From positions 3,476,001-3,540,000 of the forward strand of contig NZ_CP126093.1 in NCBI RefSeq assembly GCF_030123065.1: a stretch of DNA of 64,000 nt, written 5' to 3'. Positions within the stretch are counted from its first letter, which is position 1. The number at the start of each line of letters is the position of its first letter. Of the stretch, positions 8,223-16,694 are shown piece after piece. A program made the translations under genes and the position numbers. Under the pieces are notes generated by a model that saw only the letters and a list, made by a program, of their open reading frames with translations, was not told where the DNA came from and ran no database searches. This DNA is from Neobacillus sp. DY30. GTDB taxonomy: Bacteria; Bacillota; Bacilli; Bacillales; Cytobacillaceae.

Positions 8223-9857
8223 ATGAACGTTCAAGAAATGATATTTGAATTTATAGGCGGTTTAGGGATATTTTTATTTGGGATTAAATATATGGGAGAT
8301 GGGCTGCAAAACGCCGCAGGTGACCGTCTTAAAAATATTTTAGACCGATTTACAACCAATCCGTTTATGGGAGTTTTGGCAGGAATTTTTATTACTGCGT
8401 TAATTCAATCAAGTTCTGGTACAACAGCGTTAACGGTAGCATTGGTCAGCGCTGGATTTATGAAGCTCCGTCAAGCTATTGGTGTCATTATGGGAGCCAA
8501 TATTGGGACCACTGTGACGGCCTTTATCATTGGAATCGATATAGGTGAATACGCCTTACCAATTATCGCCTTAGGTGCTTTATTATTATTTTTCTTTAAT
8601 AAAAGAACAATTAATTCTTTTGGACAAATTATCTTTGGTTTCGGAGCGCTTTTTCTGGGATTGGAATTAATGAGTGGTGGAATGAAACCGTTACGCTCTT
8701 TAGAAGCGTTCCAAGACTTAACCGTTTCAATGAGTGCTAATCCGATACTCGGTGTGGTAATTGGGACTGTTTTTACCGTTATTGTTCAAAGTTCGAGTGC
8801 GACAATTGGAATTTTGCAGGAGTTATTTGCAACAGGTGCCATTAATCTCAAGGCTTCCCTTCCTGTGTTATTTGGCGATAATATTGGTACCACAATCACA
8901 GCTGTTCTAGCAGCGATCGGTACATCTTTAGCCGCAAGAAGAGCCGCAACGGTACATGTAATGTTTAATTTAATTGGTACACTGATATTCATGATTTTCC
9001 TAATTCCGTTCACCAAATTCATTGGCTATTTACAAGTTGCTTTAAATCTGAATCCGGAAATGACCATTGCCTTTGCTCATGGGATTTTTAACGTTTCCAA
9101 TACGATTATACAATTTCCATTTATAGGGGCACTTGCTTGGATAGTGACGAAGATTATCCCAGGGGAAGAAAAATATGTAGATATGACTGTTCAGCATTTA
9201 AATCCAAAGTTAATCGAACACTCTCCATCGGTTGCCCTGGGACAGGCTAAAGAGGAAATCTTACGGATGGGAGATTATGCAAAGGATGGATTAGCTGAGG
9301 CAATTCATTTTTTAAATACACAAGATAAGAGCAATGCAGCACTCGCTTATCAATATGAAGAGGCAATAAACAAACTGGACAAAGCAATCACTGATTATCT
9401 TGTCGAAGTTTCTAAAAGCTCATTAACTTCTGAGCATTCTGAAGATCATATGAATTATATGAATATTATTCGAGATATTGAGCGAGTAGGAGACCACACT
9501 GAGAATATCATAGAACTTTTAGAACTTAGAACGACTAGAAAAGCACCATTATCCACTGAAGCTTTAGGTGAATTAAATGAAATGTTTCAATTAACTCTTG
9601 AAACACTAAACCATGCTCTTGAATCACTGGCAAAAAATGATCTAACACTTGCAAATGAAGTACTTTCTAAAGAAGTGAAAATCGACCGGATGGAAAAAGA
9701 TTTTCGGAAAACACATATTTTGCGTTTAAATCAAGGTGCTTGTACGGGAGATGCAGGTATTCTCTACGTGGATGTCATTAGTAATTTAGAACGGATCGGC
9801 GATCATGCAGTAAATATCGCACAGGCTGTGCTCGGGGAGCAAAAAGCCCCTCAGTAA
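8223..9857 (+). CDS. Na/Pi cotransporter family protein with C-terminal PhoU-like domain
   Basis: 544 residues from the ATG at 8223, which has AAAGGGG 8 bp upstream; an in-frame ATG at 8187 lacks a site and would add 12 unlikely residues. Two NptA/PNaS repeats each carry the QSSS signature (ALIQSSSGTTAL and VIVQSSSATIG) with GANIGTT/GDNIGTT motifs among about 8-9 membrane segments, followed by a cytosolic helical PhoU-like part (about 335-540) containing RDIERVGDH and SNLERIGDH. Family role: sodium-driven phosphate transport or export. Single-gene unit closed by a hairpin terminator. Confidence 0.9.
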   Translation: MNVQEMIFEFIGGLGIFLFGIKYMGDGLQNAAGDRLKNILDRFTTNPFMGVLAGIFITALIQSSSGTTALTVALVSAGFMKLRQAIGVIMGANIGTTVTAFIIGIDIGEYALPIIALGALLLFFFNKRTINSFGQIIFGFGALFLGLELMSGGMKPLRSLEAFQDLTVSMSANPILGVVIGTVFTVIVQSSSATIGILQELFATGAINLKASLPVLFGDNIGTTITAVLAAIGTSLAARRAATVHVMFNLIGTLIFMIFLIPFTKFIGYLQVALNLNPEMTIAFAHGIFNVSNTIIQFPFIGALAWIVTKIIPGEEKYVDMTVQHLNPKLIEHSPSVALGQAKEEILRMGDYAKDGLAEAIHFLNTQDKSNAALAYQYEEAINKLDKAITDYLVEVSKSSLTSEHSEDHMNYMNIIRDIERVGDHTENIIELLELRTTRKAPLSTEALGELNEMFQLTLETLNHALESLAKNDLTLANEVLSKEVKIDRMEKDFRKTHILRLNQGACTGDAGILYVDVISNLERIGDHAVNIAQAVLGEQKAPQ

Positions 9858-9877
9858 TACAAGTAGTATAAAAAACA

Positions 9878-9906
9878 GGGATCATTCGTTTGAATGATCC
9901 CATTTT
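9878..9906. terminator. Bidirectional terminator between the Na/Pi gene and the NAD(P)-binding gene
   Basis: GGGATCATTC (9878-9887) pairs with GAATGATCCC (9892-9901) around GTTT, followed by ATTTTTAA on the plus side and preceded by an A-rich run that serves the converging minus-strand gene. Confidence 0.85.
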
Positions 9907-9917
9907 TAATTCATTTC

Positions 9918-10595
9918 CTACTCTACGAACCCAACCATTGAATCAATTTCATGTGAAAGATAAATTTGTTTTCCCTTCTTGCTTGACTGTGCTACAAAGG
10001 CCATTGCAGCTGCAACTTTTCTTGCTTGTATCCCGCGGTATGGACGAAGGGGACCAATCATAAGCTTGTTCAACATCCCGCTAACTTTTTCTGCGACTTT
10101 CTCTCCAAATCGGAACTCTTCCCTCTTTCCCAATAATAATGAAGGTCTAAAAATATGAAGAGAAGGTAAGTTTACTTTATACAGTGATTCCTCTACATCT
10201 CCTTTTACTTGACTATAAAAGAAAATTGACTTAGAATCTGCACCCATAGAACTTACAATGAGAAATTTTTCAACACCGCTTTCCTTTGCTATTCTTGCAG
10301 CCTCAACTGGATATTCGTAATCTACTTTACGAAATGCCTCTTTTGTCTTTGCAACTTTTATCGTCGTACCTAGGCAGCAGAAAACATCTGTAACTTGAAA
10401 TAACTCACTGTAATTATGTAATTTATCGTATTCAACGAAATGTACTTCACATACTTCAGATTTCACTTCAATTGGTCTGCGAACCAATAAATGTACTTTC
10501 TGATATTGTCCATTTTCACTAAGAATATTAACTAATTCTTTTCCGATTAAGCCTGTCGCCCCGAGCACAAGTGCCGTTTTTTTTATTAGCTCCAT
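9918..10595 (-). CDS. NAD(P)-binding oxidoreductase of the atypical SDR (HTATIP2/TIP30-like) type
   Basis: 225 residues from the ATG at 10595 (GAGGGG about 8 bp upstream, better spaced than the ATG six bases earlier). The N-terminus has a Rossmann fold TALVLGATGLIGKELV (about 6-21), and VSSMGAD/VEKFLIVSS stretches typical of atypical SDR proteins with an NmrA/TIP30-like layout. Catalytic role unknown; such proteins often sense or oxidise small ligands with NADPH. Stands 33 bp after a cobalamin-binding-like gene on the same strand, so the two may share a transcript. Confidence 0.75.
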   Translation of the reverse strand: MELIKKTALVLGATGLIGKELVNILSENGQYQKVHLLVRRPIEVKSEVCEVHFVEYDKLHNYSELFQVTDVFCCLGTTIKVAKTKEAFRKVDYEYPVEAARIAKESGVEKFLIVSSMGADSKSIFFYSQVKGDVEESLYKVNLPSLHIFRPSLLLGKREEFRFGEKVAEKVSGMLNKLMIGPLRPYRGIQARKVAAAMAFVAQSSKKGKQIYLSHEIDSMVGFVE

Positions 10596-10628
10596 ATACA
10601 TGCCCCTCTCAACATTAGGCGTTTTTCA

Positions 10629-11393
10629 TTAATGAATTAACGTAAAAAGTTTTTCCAGCCCCTCCAATAGCCTTGGAGATGGACGGCAGTAAAGTTCTTC
10701 TTCAAGTATAAGGATGCTGCTATTGTCAGCAAACCCAAGCGTTTCATAGCCTGGACGATTGGTAACATTATTTTTCTGAACTTTTTCCTTTCTTACTCCT
10801 ACCCAAGCAAGGCAAATAAAATCAGGTTTTCTACTCAGAACGTCCTCCCAATCTGTCTGCACACTGGCTAATTCCACGTCATGAAAGACATTGAAGGCAC
10901 CCGCCGCTTCAGATATTTCGGTAAGCCAATTGATTTTCCCCGGTGTAAAGATTGGTTTGGGCCACCACTCCCAATAAAGATAAGGCTTCTTATTTATCTT
11001 TAATCCTTGTTGTTTAACTGCATCCAGCCTTTCTCGAAATTCTTTTGCTGCTTGCTTGCCACGATCCAACTGATTCAGAGCTTCAGCAGTTTTGATTAGA
11101 TCTTCTTCAATATCCGTCAATGATTGGGGATTTAAAACGATGTGAGGGATGCCTCGCTCTACTAACGCTTCAACATTCTTTTCCATCCCTGGCACACTTA
11201 AAGAAGCAAGGACAAGGTCTGGCTGCAGTTCTTCAACAAGGTCTATATTGATCGATAAATCCGGTCCTAGTTTAGGCAGACTAGCTATAGACGCTGGCCA
11301 ATCAGAATAATCGTCGACTCCCACTAAAAGATGAGACATCCCTAAGTATTCCATTATTTCAGTATTGCTTGGACACAATGATATAACTCTCAA
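10629..11393 (-). CDS. Cobalamin/siderophore-type periplasmic-binding-fold protein (BtuF-like), cytosolic form
   Basis: 254 residues with the class III binding-protein fold: MRVISLCPSNTEIMEYLGMS at the start, then LVGVDDYSDWP and VEELQPDLVLAS, as in BtuF. There is no signal peptide or lipobox, unlike ABC-importer lipoproteins, so it probably works inside the cell or in a non-transport role. No permease or ATPase gene is adjacent. A GGGAGGGATC site precedes the ATG. Ligand (cobalamin, cobinamide or other) is inferred from family only. Confidence 0.75.
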   Translation of the reverse strand: MRVISLCPSNTEIMEYLGMSHLLVGVDDYSDWPASIASLPKLGPDLSINIDLVEELQPDLVLASLSVPGMEKNVEALVERGIPHIVLNPQSLTDIEEDLIKTAEALNQLDRGKQAAKEFRERLDAVKQQGLKINKKPYLYWEWWPKPIFTPGKINWLTEISEAAGAFNVFHDVELASVQTDWEDVLSRKPDFICLAWVGVRKEKVQKNNVTNRPGYETLGFADNSSILILEEELYCRPSPRLLEGLEKLFTLIH

Positions 11394-11436
11394 AAACGAT
11401 CCCTCCCTTAGTTTTATGTTACCTTAGATACAAACA

Positions 11437-11462
11437 AACAACCAGCATTTCAGCTGGTTGTT
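11437..11462 (-). terminator. Hairpin overlapping the end of the 11450-11914 gene
   Basis: A 10-bp stem (11437-11446 with 11453-11462) has the TGA stop codon in its loop and is followed on the minus strand by the U-rich TTGTTTGTTTG. Likely an intrinsic terminator, though the U-tract is interrupted. Confidence 0.55.
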
Positions 11463-11914
11463 GTTTGTTTAATGGTATGAACTAAAGTGGATAAAAATTG
11501 ATGTATTAATTGCAGTGCCTCATGTATGGTTATATCTTCTCTATATCCGTCTACATAATTTAAGGCAAAGTTCAAATCCCATAAACCATCGTCATGGCTA
11601 AACATTAAATCAAATTTCGCTTCATCGCTCTGTAATGATTGATTAAGCTGTTCCTTTAGCATTTTTTCAAACTTCTTTTGCAGCTTTAACCCCAGCATAA
11701 CATCATACGTACCAAAGACATCATCGACCTCGAGTGATATAGCTTCCACACCGATTTCTTCAAATAAAACAGACTCCACATAAAGAAATTCACTCTTATG
11801 ATCTTTTAAATATGTAATGGGGTGGTTTAAAAAACTCGACGATTCATTTGCAATCATCGTTTCTGTTTCCTTGCTGCAGCGTTCAATATAGGCTTCATTA
11901 AAACTTGTATTCAT
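11450..11914 (-). CDS. Hypothetical acidic protein, 154 residues
   Basis: A soluble, acidic protein (starts MNTSFNEAYIERCSKETETM) with no signal peptide or membrane segment. The ATG follows AGGAGG at good spacing (TAGGAGGTTTAAA). I do not recognise a family. The central part alternates charged helices and short strands (DVFGTYDVMLGL, FDLMFSHDDGLWDLNFALNY). Single gene between two terminators. Confidence 0.75.
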   Translation of the reverse strand: MNTSFNEAYIERCSKETETMIANESSSFLNHPITYLKDHKSEFLYVESVLFEEIGVEAISLEVDDVFGTYDVMLGLKLQKKFEKMLKEQLNQSLQSDEAKFDLMFSHDDGLWDLNFALNYVDGYREDITIHEALQLIHQFLSTLVHTIKQTTTS

Positions 11915-11984
11915 TTTAAACCTCCTATTTAGGCATTTCCACTCTTACTATAAAGTTATATCAATTAAAAAAGCAAATTTTAAA

Positions 11985-12020
11985 ATAAAAAACGCCTACA
12001 CTCACGAAGAGTTTAGACGT
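11985..12020 (-). terminator. Terminator of the DHA2 efflux gene
   Basis: An imperfect 13-bp stem, AACGCCTACACTC (11991-12003) with GAGTTTAGACGTT (12009-12021), followed on the minus strand by a run of U residues (A-rich 11974-11990 on the plus strand). Confidence 0.75.
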
Positions 12021-12032
12021 TTATAAATCATA

Positions 12033-13565
12033 TTAATTTTCTGCTAGTTTATTATTTACGATTTTTTTCCCAACAGGGTTTTCTTCAATAGTATCTTCTG
12101 CCTGCTTCACACGTTTCATGAAGAAAGCAAGGATGAGCGCAACGGCTGCAATAAAGACGGATACGAAAAACGCAAAATTAATACCATCTAATGTTGCAGT
12201 CATCATGATTTGCTGCTTCATTTGAGCTAATGCTTCTTGTGTTGGCTGCTCAGTTAAATTTGCCATAGCAGCTTCACCAAGTTCCTTCCCCTTTGACTCT
12301 GCACGGTTAGACATGATGGTCACTAATAATGCTGTCCCAATCGCACCAGATACCTGCTGAAGCGTATTATTCATTGCCGTACCATGAGGGTAAAAACGTG
12401 CAGGCAGCTGGTTAAGACCGTTAGTAGAAACCGGCATCATTACCATTGACATTCCTATCATTCGAACAGTATATAAAAGAATTAAATGAAGATACGTAGT
12501 CTCAAATGTTAACTGACTGAAAAGGTAACTCGTTATAACTGTGATGGATAAACCAATAACAGCTAACACTCGCCCTCCAAATTTATCAAAAAGTTTCCCC
12601 GTAATTGGTGACATAACCGCCATACAAATCGCTCCAGGCAGCATCATAAGCCCAGCATCCATTGGCGAAATACCACGTAATGTTTGCACATAAATCGGCA
12701 GAAGCAACATACCAGAAAACATTGCCATCGTAACAACCATTGAAATAGCTGATGATAAAGCAAACATTGGATATTTAAAGATTTTAAAATTAAGCATTGG
12801 GCGTTCTTGTTTTAATTGACGTAAGATGAAAACAAGCAATGAGATAGCTCCAATCGCAATCGTCATGTAAACTTGTGGACTATCCCACCCCTGTTTACCA
12901 GCTGAACTGAATCCATATAGCAAACCGCCGAATCCTATACTTGAAAGGAATACTGAGAAGAAATCCAGACGAATATCAACCTTTTCTTTCTTATCTTTCA
13001 ATAGGAAAAATCCGATTAATAGGATAATGATAGCAATTGGGGTAACAAAGTGGAAAAGCATTCTCCAGTCATAATGTTCAATTAACCAACCAGACAATGT
13101 AGGTCCAATTGCTGGTGCCCCCATTAAAATTAAACCAAATATCCCCATCGCTGCCCCTCTTTTTTCAATAGGGAAGCTTACTAACATGACATTCATTAAT
13201 AGCGGCATCATGATAGCGGAACCTGCAGCCTGTGTCATTCTCCCAGCTAGTAAAACAGGGAAAACATGTGCAACCCCAGCAAGAATGGTTCCTGCTGTAA
13301 ATAATCCCATGGCCACTAAGAAAAGATATCGTACAGAATATTTTTGTATCAAAAATGCGGTGGTAGGAATTAATACCCCGTTTACTAACATAAAGCCTGT
13401 AGTTAACCATTGAACAGTTGACGCGTCAACTTCCAAATCAGTCATAATAGATGGAAGTGCAATGTTTAGTAAAGTATTGTTTAAAAAAGCAATAAAGGCC
13501 CCAATCATCAGGATCGAGATAATCCCGTATGGGGGACGTTTCATTTCATTTTTTTCGTGTTCCAT
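12033..13565 (-). CDS. DHA2 family (14-TM) drug:H+ antiporter, EmrB/QacA/LmrB type
   Basis: 510 residues with about 14 hydrophobic segments. Motifs of the DHA2 group are present: NTLLNIALPSIMTDL (motif D1 area, about 30-44), TTGFMLVNGVLIPTTAFL (about 55-72) and LAGRMTQAAGSAIMMPL (motif C-like, about 106-122). Family members export lipophilic drugs and detergents using proton flux. A TetR gene is divergently placed 187 bp away and probably represses it. A truncated, very similar copy lies at 30242-31249. Substrate unknown. Confidence 0.9.
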   Translation of the reverse strand: MEHEKNEMKRPPYGIISILMIGAFIAFLNNTLLNIALPSIMTDLEVDASTVQWLTTGFMLVNGVLIPTTAFLIQKYSVRYLFLVAMGLFTAGTILAGVAHVFPVLLAGRMTQAAGSAIMMPLLMNVMLVSFPIEKRGAAMGIFGLILMGAPAIGPTLSGWLIEHYDWRMLFHFVTPIAIIILLIGFFLLKDKKEKVDIRLDFFSVFLSSIGFGGLLYGFSSAGKQGWDSPQVYMTIAIGAISLLVFILRQLKQERPMLNFKIFKYPMFALSSAISMVVTMAMFSGMLLLPIYVQTLRGISPMDAGLMMLPGAICMAVMSPITGKLFDKFGGRVLAVIGLSITVITSYLFSQLTFETTYLHLILLYTVRMIGMSMVMMPVSTNGLNQLPARFYPHGTAMNNTLQQVSGAIGTALLVTIMSNRAESKGKELGEAAMANLTEQPTQEALAQMKQQIMMTATLDGINFAFFVSVFIAAVALILAFFMKRVKQAEDTIEENPVGKKIVNNKLAEN

Positions 13566-13632
13566 GTTTTATACCCCCTGTGTAAACTCTTTGTTCATTT
13601 TTTTATACCCTTGTTCCATGCTTATTAATAAT

Positions 13633-13733
13633 ATACCGGTAGTTCATTTTTTGCAATCAAAAAAGACTACAAAATTATGGATTTGTAATGCCCAAATTTA
13701 TCATGTAGTATATTTTTATACAGGTAGTATAAT
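13633..13733. promoter_or_regulatory. Candidate TetR operators and tetR -10 element in the divergent gap
   Basis: The 11-mer ATACCGGTAGT (13633-13643) recurs as ATACAGGTAGT (13718-13728). The second copy abuts a consensus -10 hexamer TATAAT (13728-13733) in front of the tetR gene, and GTATA-N4-TATAC (13708-13721) is an inverted repeat overlapping it. This layout would let one repressor control both divergent promoters. Sequence match seen; binding is inferred. Confidence 0.4.
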
Positions 13734-13752
13734 TCGGATAATAGGTGATAAA

Positions 13753-14676
13753 ATGAATGATCGAAAACAGCATGTCATAAATAAGGCCCATCAATTATTT
13801 ATTGAAAAAGGTTTTCAAGCAACATCAATTCAGGACATTTTAGACTATAGCGGGATCTCAAAAGGAACCTTTTACAAATATTTTTCATCAAAGAGTGAAC
13901 TATTAATTGCCATTTATAAAGCAGTTTTTAAACAACTCCAGAAGGATAGAAATGATTTATTAATTGGGAAAAGCCCTTCAGATATCGAGGTTTTTATTAA
14001 ACAAATAGAACTGCAAATGATCTCTAATCGAAAAAACAAGTTAATTGCTCTATATGAGGAAGTCAGTTCCACAAATGATGCAGATTTAAAACAATATATA
14101 CGCGTTGCACGATTACGTTCACTAAGATGGATGGTTACCAGATTTATCGATATCTTCGATGAAAAAAATAAACCATATTTATTAGATTGTGCCATTATGT
14201 TTCAGGGACTCTTGCAGAACAATCTCCAATATAATCGCTTGGCAACCGATTCAAATGAGCAAATTAGTAATGTCGTTAGATACAGTGTGAATCGGTTAGT
14301 TAAAATGGTTAAGGAAGTAGCTGAAGCTGATGAACAATTGCATCAGCCAGAGTTATTAGAACAATGGCTGCCTAGTCTTCAGAAAAATAATCATGAATTA
14401 ATCATTCAATTTTACAAAATCGTCAGTCCTATGAGGAATAGCATTACAAAACACTTTCAAGATAAAATCGACCAAGAAAAATTTAATGAATTGCTAGACT
14501 TTATCCAGGAAGAAATTATGCATACTAGGGCACCACGAAAATTTCTCATTGAAAGCGCCCTTCAAACACTGCTAAACAACCCAGCAGACGTCTGGAAAAA
14601 GGAGCTTCTACTTCTTAACCAGATTATTACTGTCTTTTTTCAACAATTAGAGGAAAATGAAGAAGATGACCACTAA
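13753..14676 (+). CDS. TetR/AcrR family transcriptional regulator
   Basis: 307 residues from the ATG at 13753, which has AGGTGAT just upstream; the longer open frame to 13462 crosses the promoter region and is rejected. The N-terminal HTH is clear: INKAHQLFIEKGFQATSIQD followed by ILDYSGISKGTFYKYFSSKS (about 8-47). The ligand domain is unusually long (most TetR proteins are about 190-220 residues). Divergent to the DHA2 pump, so it is probably its drug-responsive repressor. Confidence 0.88.
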   Translation: MNDRKQHVINKAHQLFIEKGFQATSIQDILDYSGISKGTFYKYFSSKSELLIAIYKAVFKQLQKDRNDLLIGKSPSDIEVFIKQIELQMISNRKNKLIALYEEVSSTNDADLKQYIRVARLRSLRWMVTRFIDIFDEKNKPYLLDCAIMFQGLLQNNLQYNRLATDSNEQISNVVRYSVNRLVKMVKEVAEADEQLHQPELLEQWLPSLQKNNHELIIQFYKIVSPMRNSITKHFQDKIDQEKFNELLDFIQEEIMHTRAPRKFLIESALQTLLNNPADVWKKELLLLNQIITVFFQQLEENEEDDH

Positions 14677-14749
14677 AATAGACATTTTTAAGGAGAATTT
14701 TCTAGACTGAGCTTTTGCCCACTAAAAAACTTAGTTAGACAGAACAAAG

Positions 14750-14785
14750 AAGGATGGAGATAAAAAGCTCCATCCTTTTTGTTTT
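14750..14785 (+). terminator. Terminator of the tetR gene
   Basis: AAGGATGGAG (14750-14759) pairs with CTCCATCCTT (14768-14777), followed by TTTGTTTT. May also serve the converging CDF gene. Confidence 0.85.
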
Positions 14786-14795
14786 ATATATCGTC

Positions 14796-15674
14796 TTATT
14801 TAGGTTCTACGTGAACATGTACATCATACACGTTATGTGTACGGATTAGTTCTTCTTCGACTTTTGTGGCAATATCATGAGCATTTTTAACATCTAATGT
14901 GGAATTAACGAGTATGACGACGTCCACGACAATGTTGTTGCCGTAATTTCTTGCTCTTATCTCTTTTACACCTTTAACACCGGTACACTGATGGATGGTC
15001 AGTTTATATAGTTCAATTTCCTTTTCATCAAATCCATCCGTTAAATAGAGAGAGGCTTCTTTAAAAATGTCCCATGCCGTCTTACAGATGAGAAGACCGA
15101 CAATTACTGCAGCTAAAGGATCAAGCCAAGGGAGTCCAAACTGTGCACCCATGATACCAATAAAGGTACCCACACTGACCCAGGCATCAGAGAGATTATC
15201 TTTTGCTGCGGCCATGACAGATTGACTGTTTATGTCTGTTGCTAGTTTTTTATTATACCGATAAACCCAGTACATGACGAACGCACAAAAAAGCCCCGTC
15301 CAGGCCGAGATTACATCAGGTGATTCTTTTTGCACGTTAAAAATACTAACAATTGCTTCGTATGTAACCTTCAGACCCACTGCTGCCATAATAAAGGACG
15401 CGACCATTGAAGCTACGGTTTCTGCTTTCCAATGTCCATAAGGATGGTCATCATCTGCAGGCCTTTGGGATAATTTTAATCCTATAAGAACTGCAACTGA
15501 AGCTATAATATCCGTTGCATTATTTAACCCATCTGCTTTTAATGCTTCAGAATTAGCTACATATCCAACTGCAAGTTTTACTGCAGACAAACAAATATAA
15601 GCAATAATACTTATGATGGCTCCGCGCTCTCCTCTTTTCAAATCCAAAAATGCTTGTTCTTCTACCATTTTCAT
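14796..15674 (-). CDS. Cation diffusion facilitator (CDF) family metal exporter
   Basis: About 292 residues (ATG at 15674 or the in-frame ATG at 15668; GTGGGTG is upstream). Six membrane segments, with the CDF metal-site motifs ALKADGLNNATD (about 43-54) and DNLSDAWVS (about 160-168), plus HPYGHWKAE after TM2. The cytoplasmic C-terminal ferredoxin-like domain (about 205-292) ends with VYDVHVHVEP. Family members export Zn2+, Mn2+, Co2+ or Fe2+; the AD..N/DN..D site residues here do not settle which metal. Confidence 0.9.
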   Translation of the reverse strand: MKMVEEQAFLDLKRGERGAIISIIAYICLSAVKLAVGYVANSEALKADGLNNATDIIASVAVLIGLKLSQRPADDDHPYGHWKAETVASMVASFIMAAVGLKVTYEAIVSIFNVQKESPDVISAWTGLFCAFVMYWVYRYNKKLATDINSQSVMAAAKDNLSDAWVSVGTFIGIMGAQFGLPWLDPLAAVIVGLLICKTAWDIFKEASLYLTDGFDEKEIELYKLTIHQCTGVKGVKEIRARNYGNNIVVDVVILVNSTLDVKNAHDIATKVEEELIRTHNVYDVHVHVEPK

Positions 15675-15848
15675 CACCCACTTCTACTCCTTATCTATAT
15701 TATTGAACAAAAGCATCTAGTGGGTCTAGAGAAACCTTTTTCCCCTCTTCGAACTTTCTAACAAGTACGAAAAAGAGTTGGTTTAGGTAAACAATCGCGA
15801 TGGCTTAACCTTGAAATTCTGCTGGCAGTTAAGTATTCTAAAAACATA

Positions 15849-16583
15849 TTGAGCAAAATTAAGGATGTGTTTAACCTGCGATTAAATAAATTTATTTCCG
15901 AGTCTGGAAAAACATCTAGACGCGGTGCAGATAAATGGATAGAAGAAGGAAGAGTTACGATTAACGGGAAGGTAGCAAAGGTAGGCAGTCAAGTCGAGCC
16001 TGGGGATGTGGTCCGTGTTAACGGTGAAACCATCCGGGTAGCCAAAAATAATGTTTACATTGCTTTAAATAAGCCTGTAGGAATTACTAGCACAACAGAA
16101 AGACATATTAAGGGGAATATTATTGATTTAGTCAATCACCCGCTGCGCATCTTTAACATTGGTAGATTAGATAAAGATTCAGACGGGTTAATTCTGCTTA
16201 CGAATGACGGAGATATTGTTAACGAAATATTACGTGCAGAAAATAAACATGAAAAAGAATATATCGTTACGGTTGATAAGCCTATTACTTCAGAATTTTT
16301 AAAAAAGATGTCAGAAGGAGTTAGAATTCTTGATACGAAAACTCTCCCATGTAAGGTGGAACAGCTGTCAAAGTATGTTTTTAAGATTATTTTAACACAA
16401 GGACTGAATCGGCAAATTCGCAGGATGTGCTCTGCTCTGGGGTATTCCGTTGTTCGCCTCCAAAGAATTCGAATCATGAATATTCACTTAGGCAGCCTCC
16501 CTGTCGGTCAATGGAGAGATTTAACGAAAAAAGAAAAGCAGCAATTATTTAGTGATCTTAATTACGAACCGCGAGAGTGGTGA
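15849..16583 (+). CDS. rluF: Ribosomal large-subunit pseudouridine synthase, RluF-like
   Basis: About 244 residues if started at TTG 15849; GTG at 15867 is an alternative, as neither has an ideal ribosome binding site. An S4 RNA-binding domain ([20 protein letters not shown], about 11-30) is followed by the RsuA/RluF catalytic domain with the aspartate in [19 protein letters not shown] (about 106-124) and [15 protein letters not shown]. The RluB/E/F group modifies specific uridines of 23S rRNA; RluF-type is the best fit. Monocistronic with its own terminator. Confidence 0.87.
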   Translation: MSKIKDVFNLRLNKFISESGKTSRRGADKWIEEGRVTINGKVAKVGSQVEPGDVVRVNGETIRVAKNNVYIALNKPVGITSTTERHIKGNIIDLVNHPLRIFNIGRLDKDSDGLILLTNDGDIVNEILRAENKHEKEYIVTVDKPITSEFLKKMSEGVRILDTKTLPCKVEQLSKYVFKIILTQGLNRQIRRMCSALGYSVVRLQRIRIMNIHLGSLPVGQWRDLTKKEKQQLFSDLNYEPREW

Positions 16584-16587
16584 AAAG

Positions 16588-16626
16588 AATGAGTCGAAAC
16601 TTGAACAGTTCGACTCATTTTTTATT
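16588..16626 (+). terminator. Terminator of the rluF-like gene
   Basis: AATGAGTCGAA (16588-16598) pairs with TTCGACTCATT (16609-16619), followed by TTTTTATTTG. Confidence 0.9.
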
Positions 16627-16694
16627 TGCTTTAATTTTCAAATAATATATGATATTACTTAGGAACACGAAGGTTTTTAAGGAGGAGAGATAAG

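Noticed and set aside
13462..13752. N-terminal extension of the TetR protein
   Set aside because: The open frame crosses the divergent promoter region and a consensus -10 box; the ATG at 13753 has the ribosome binding site and the normal HTH start.
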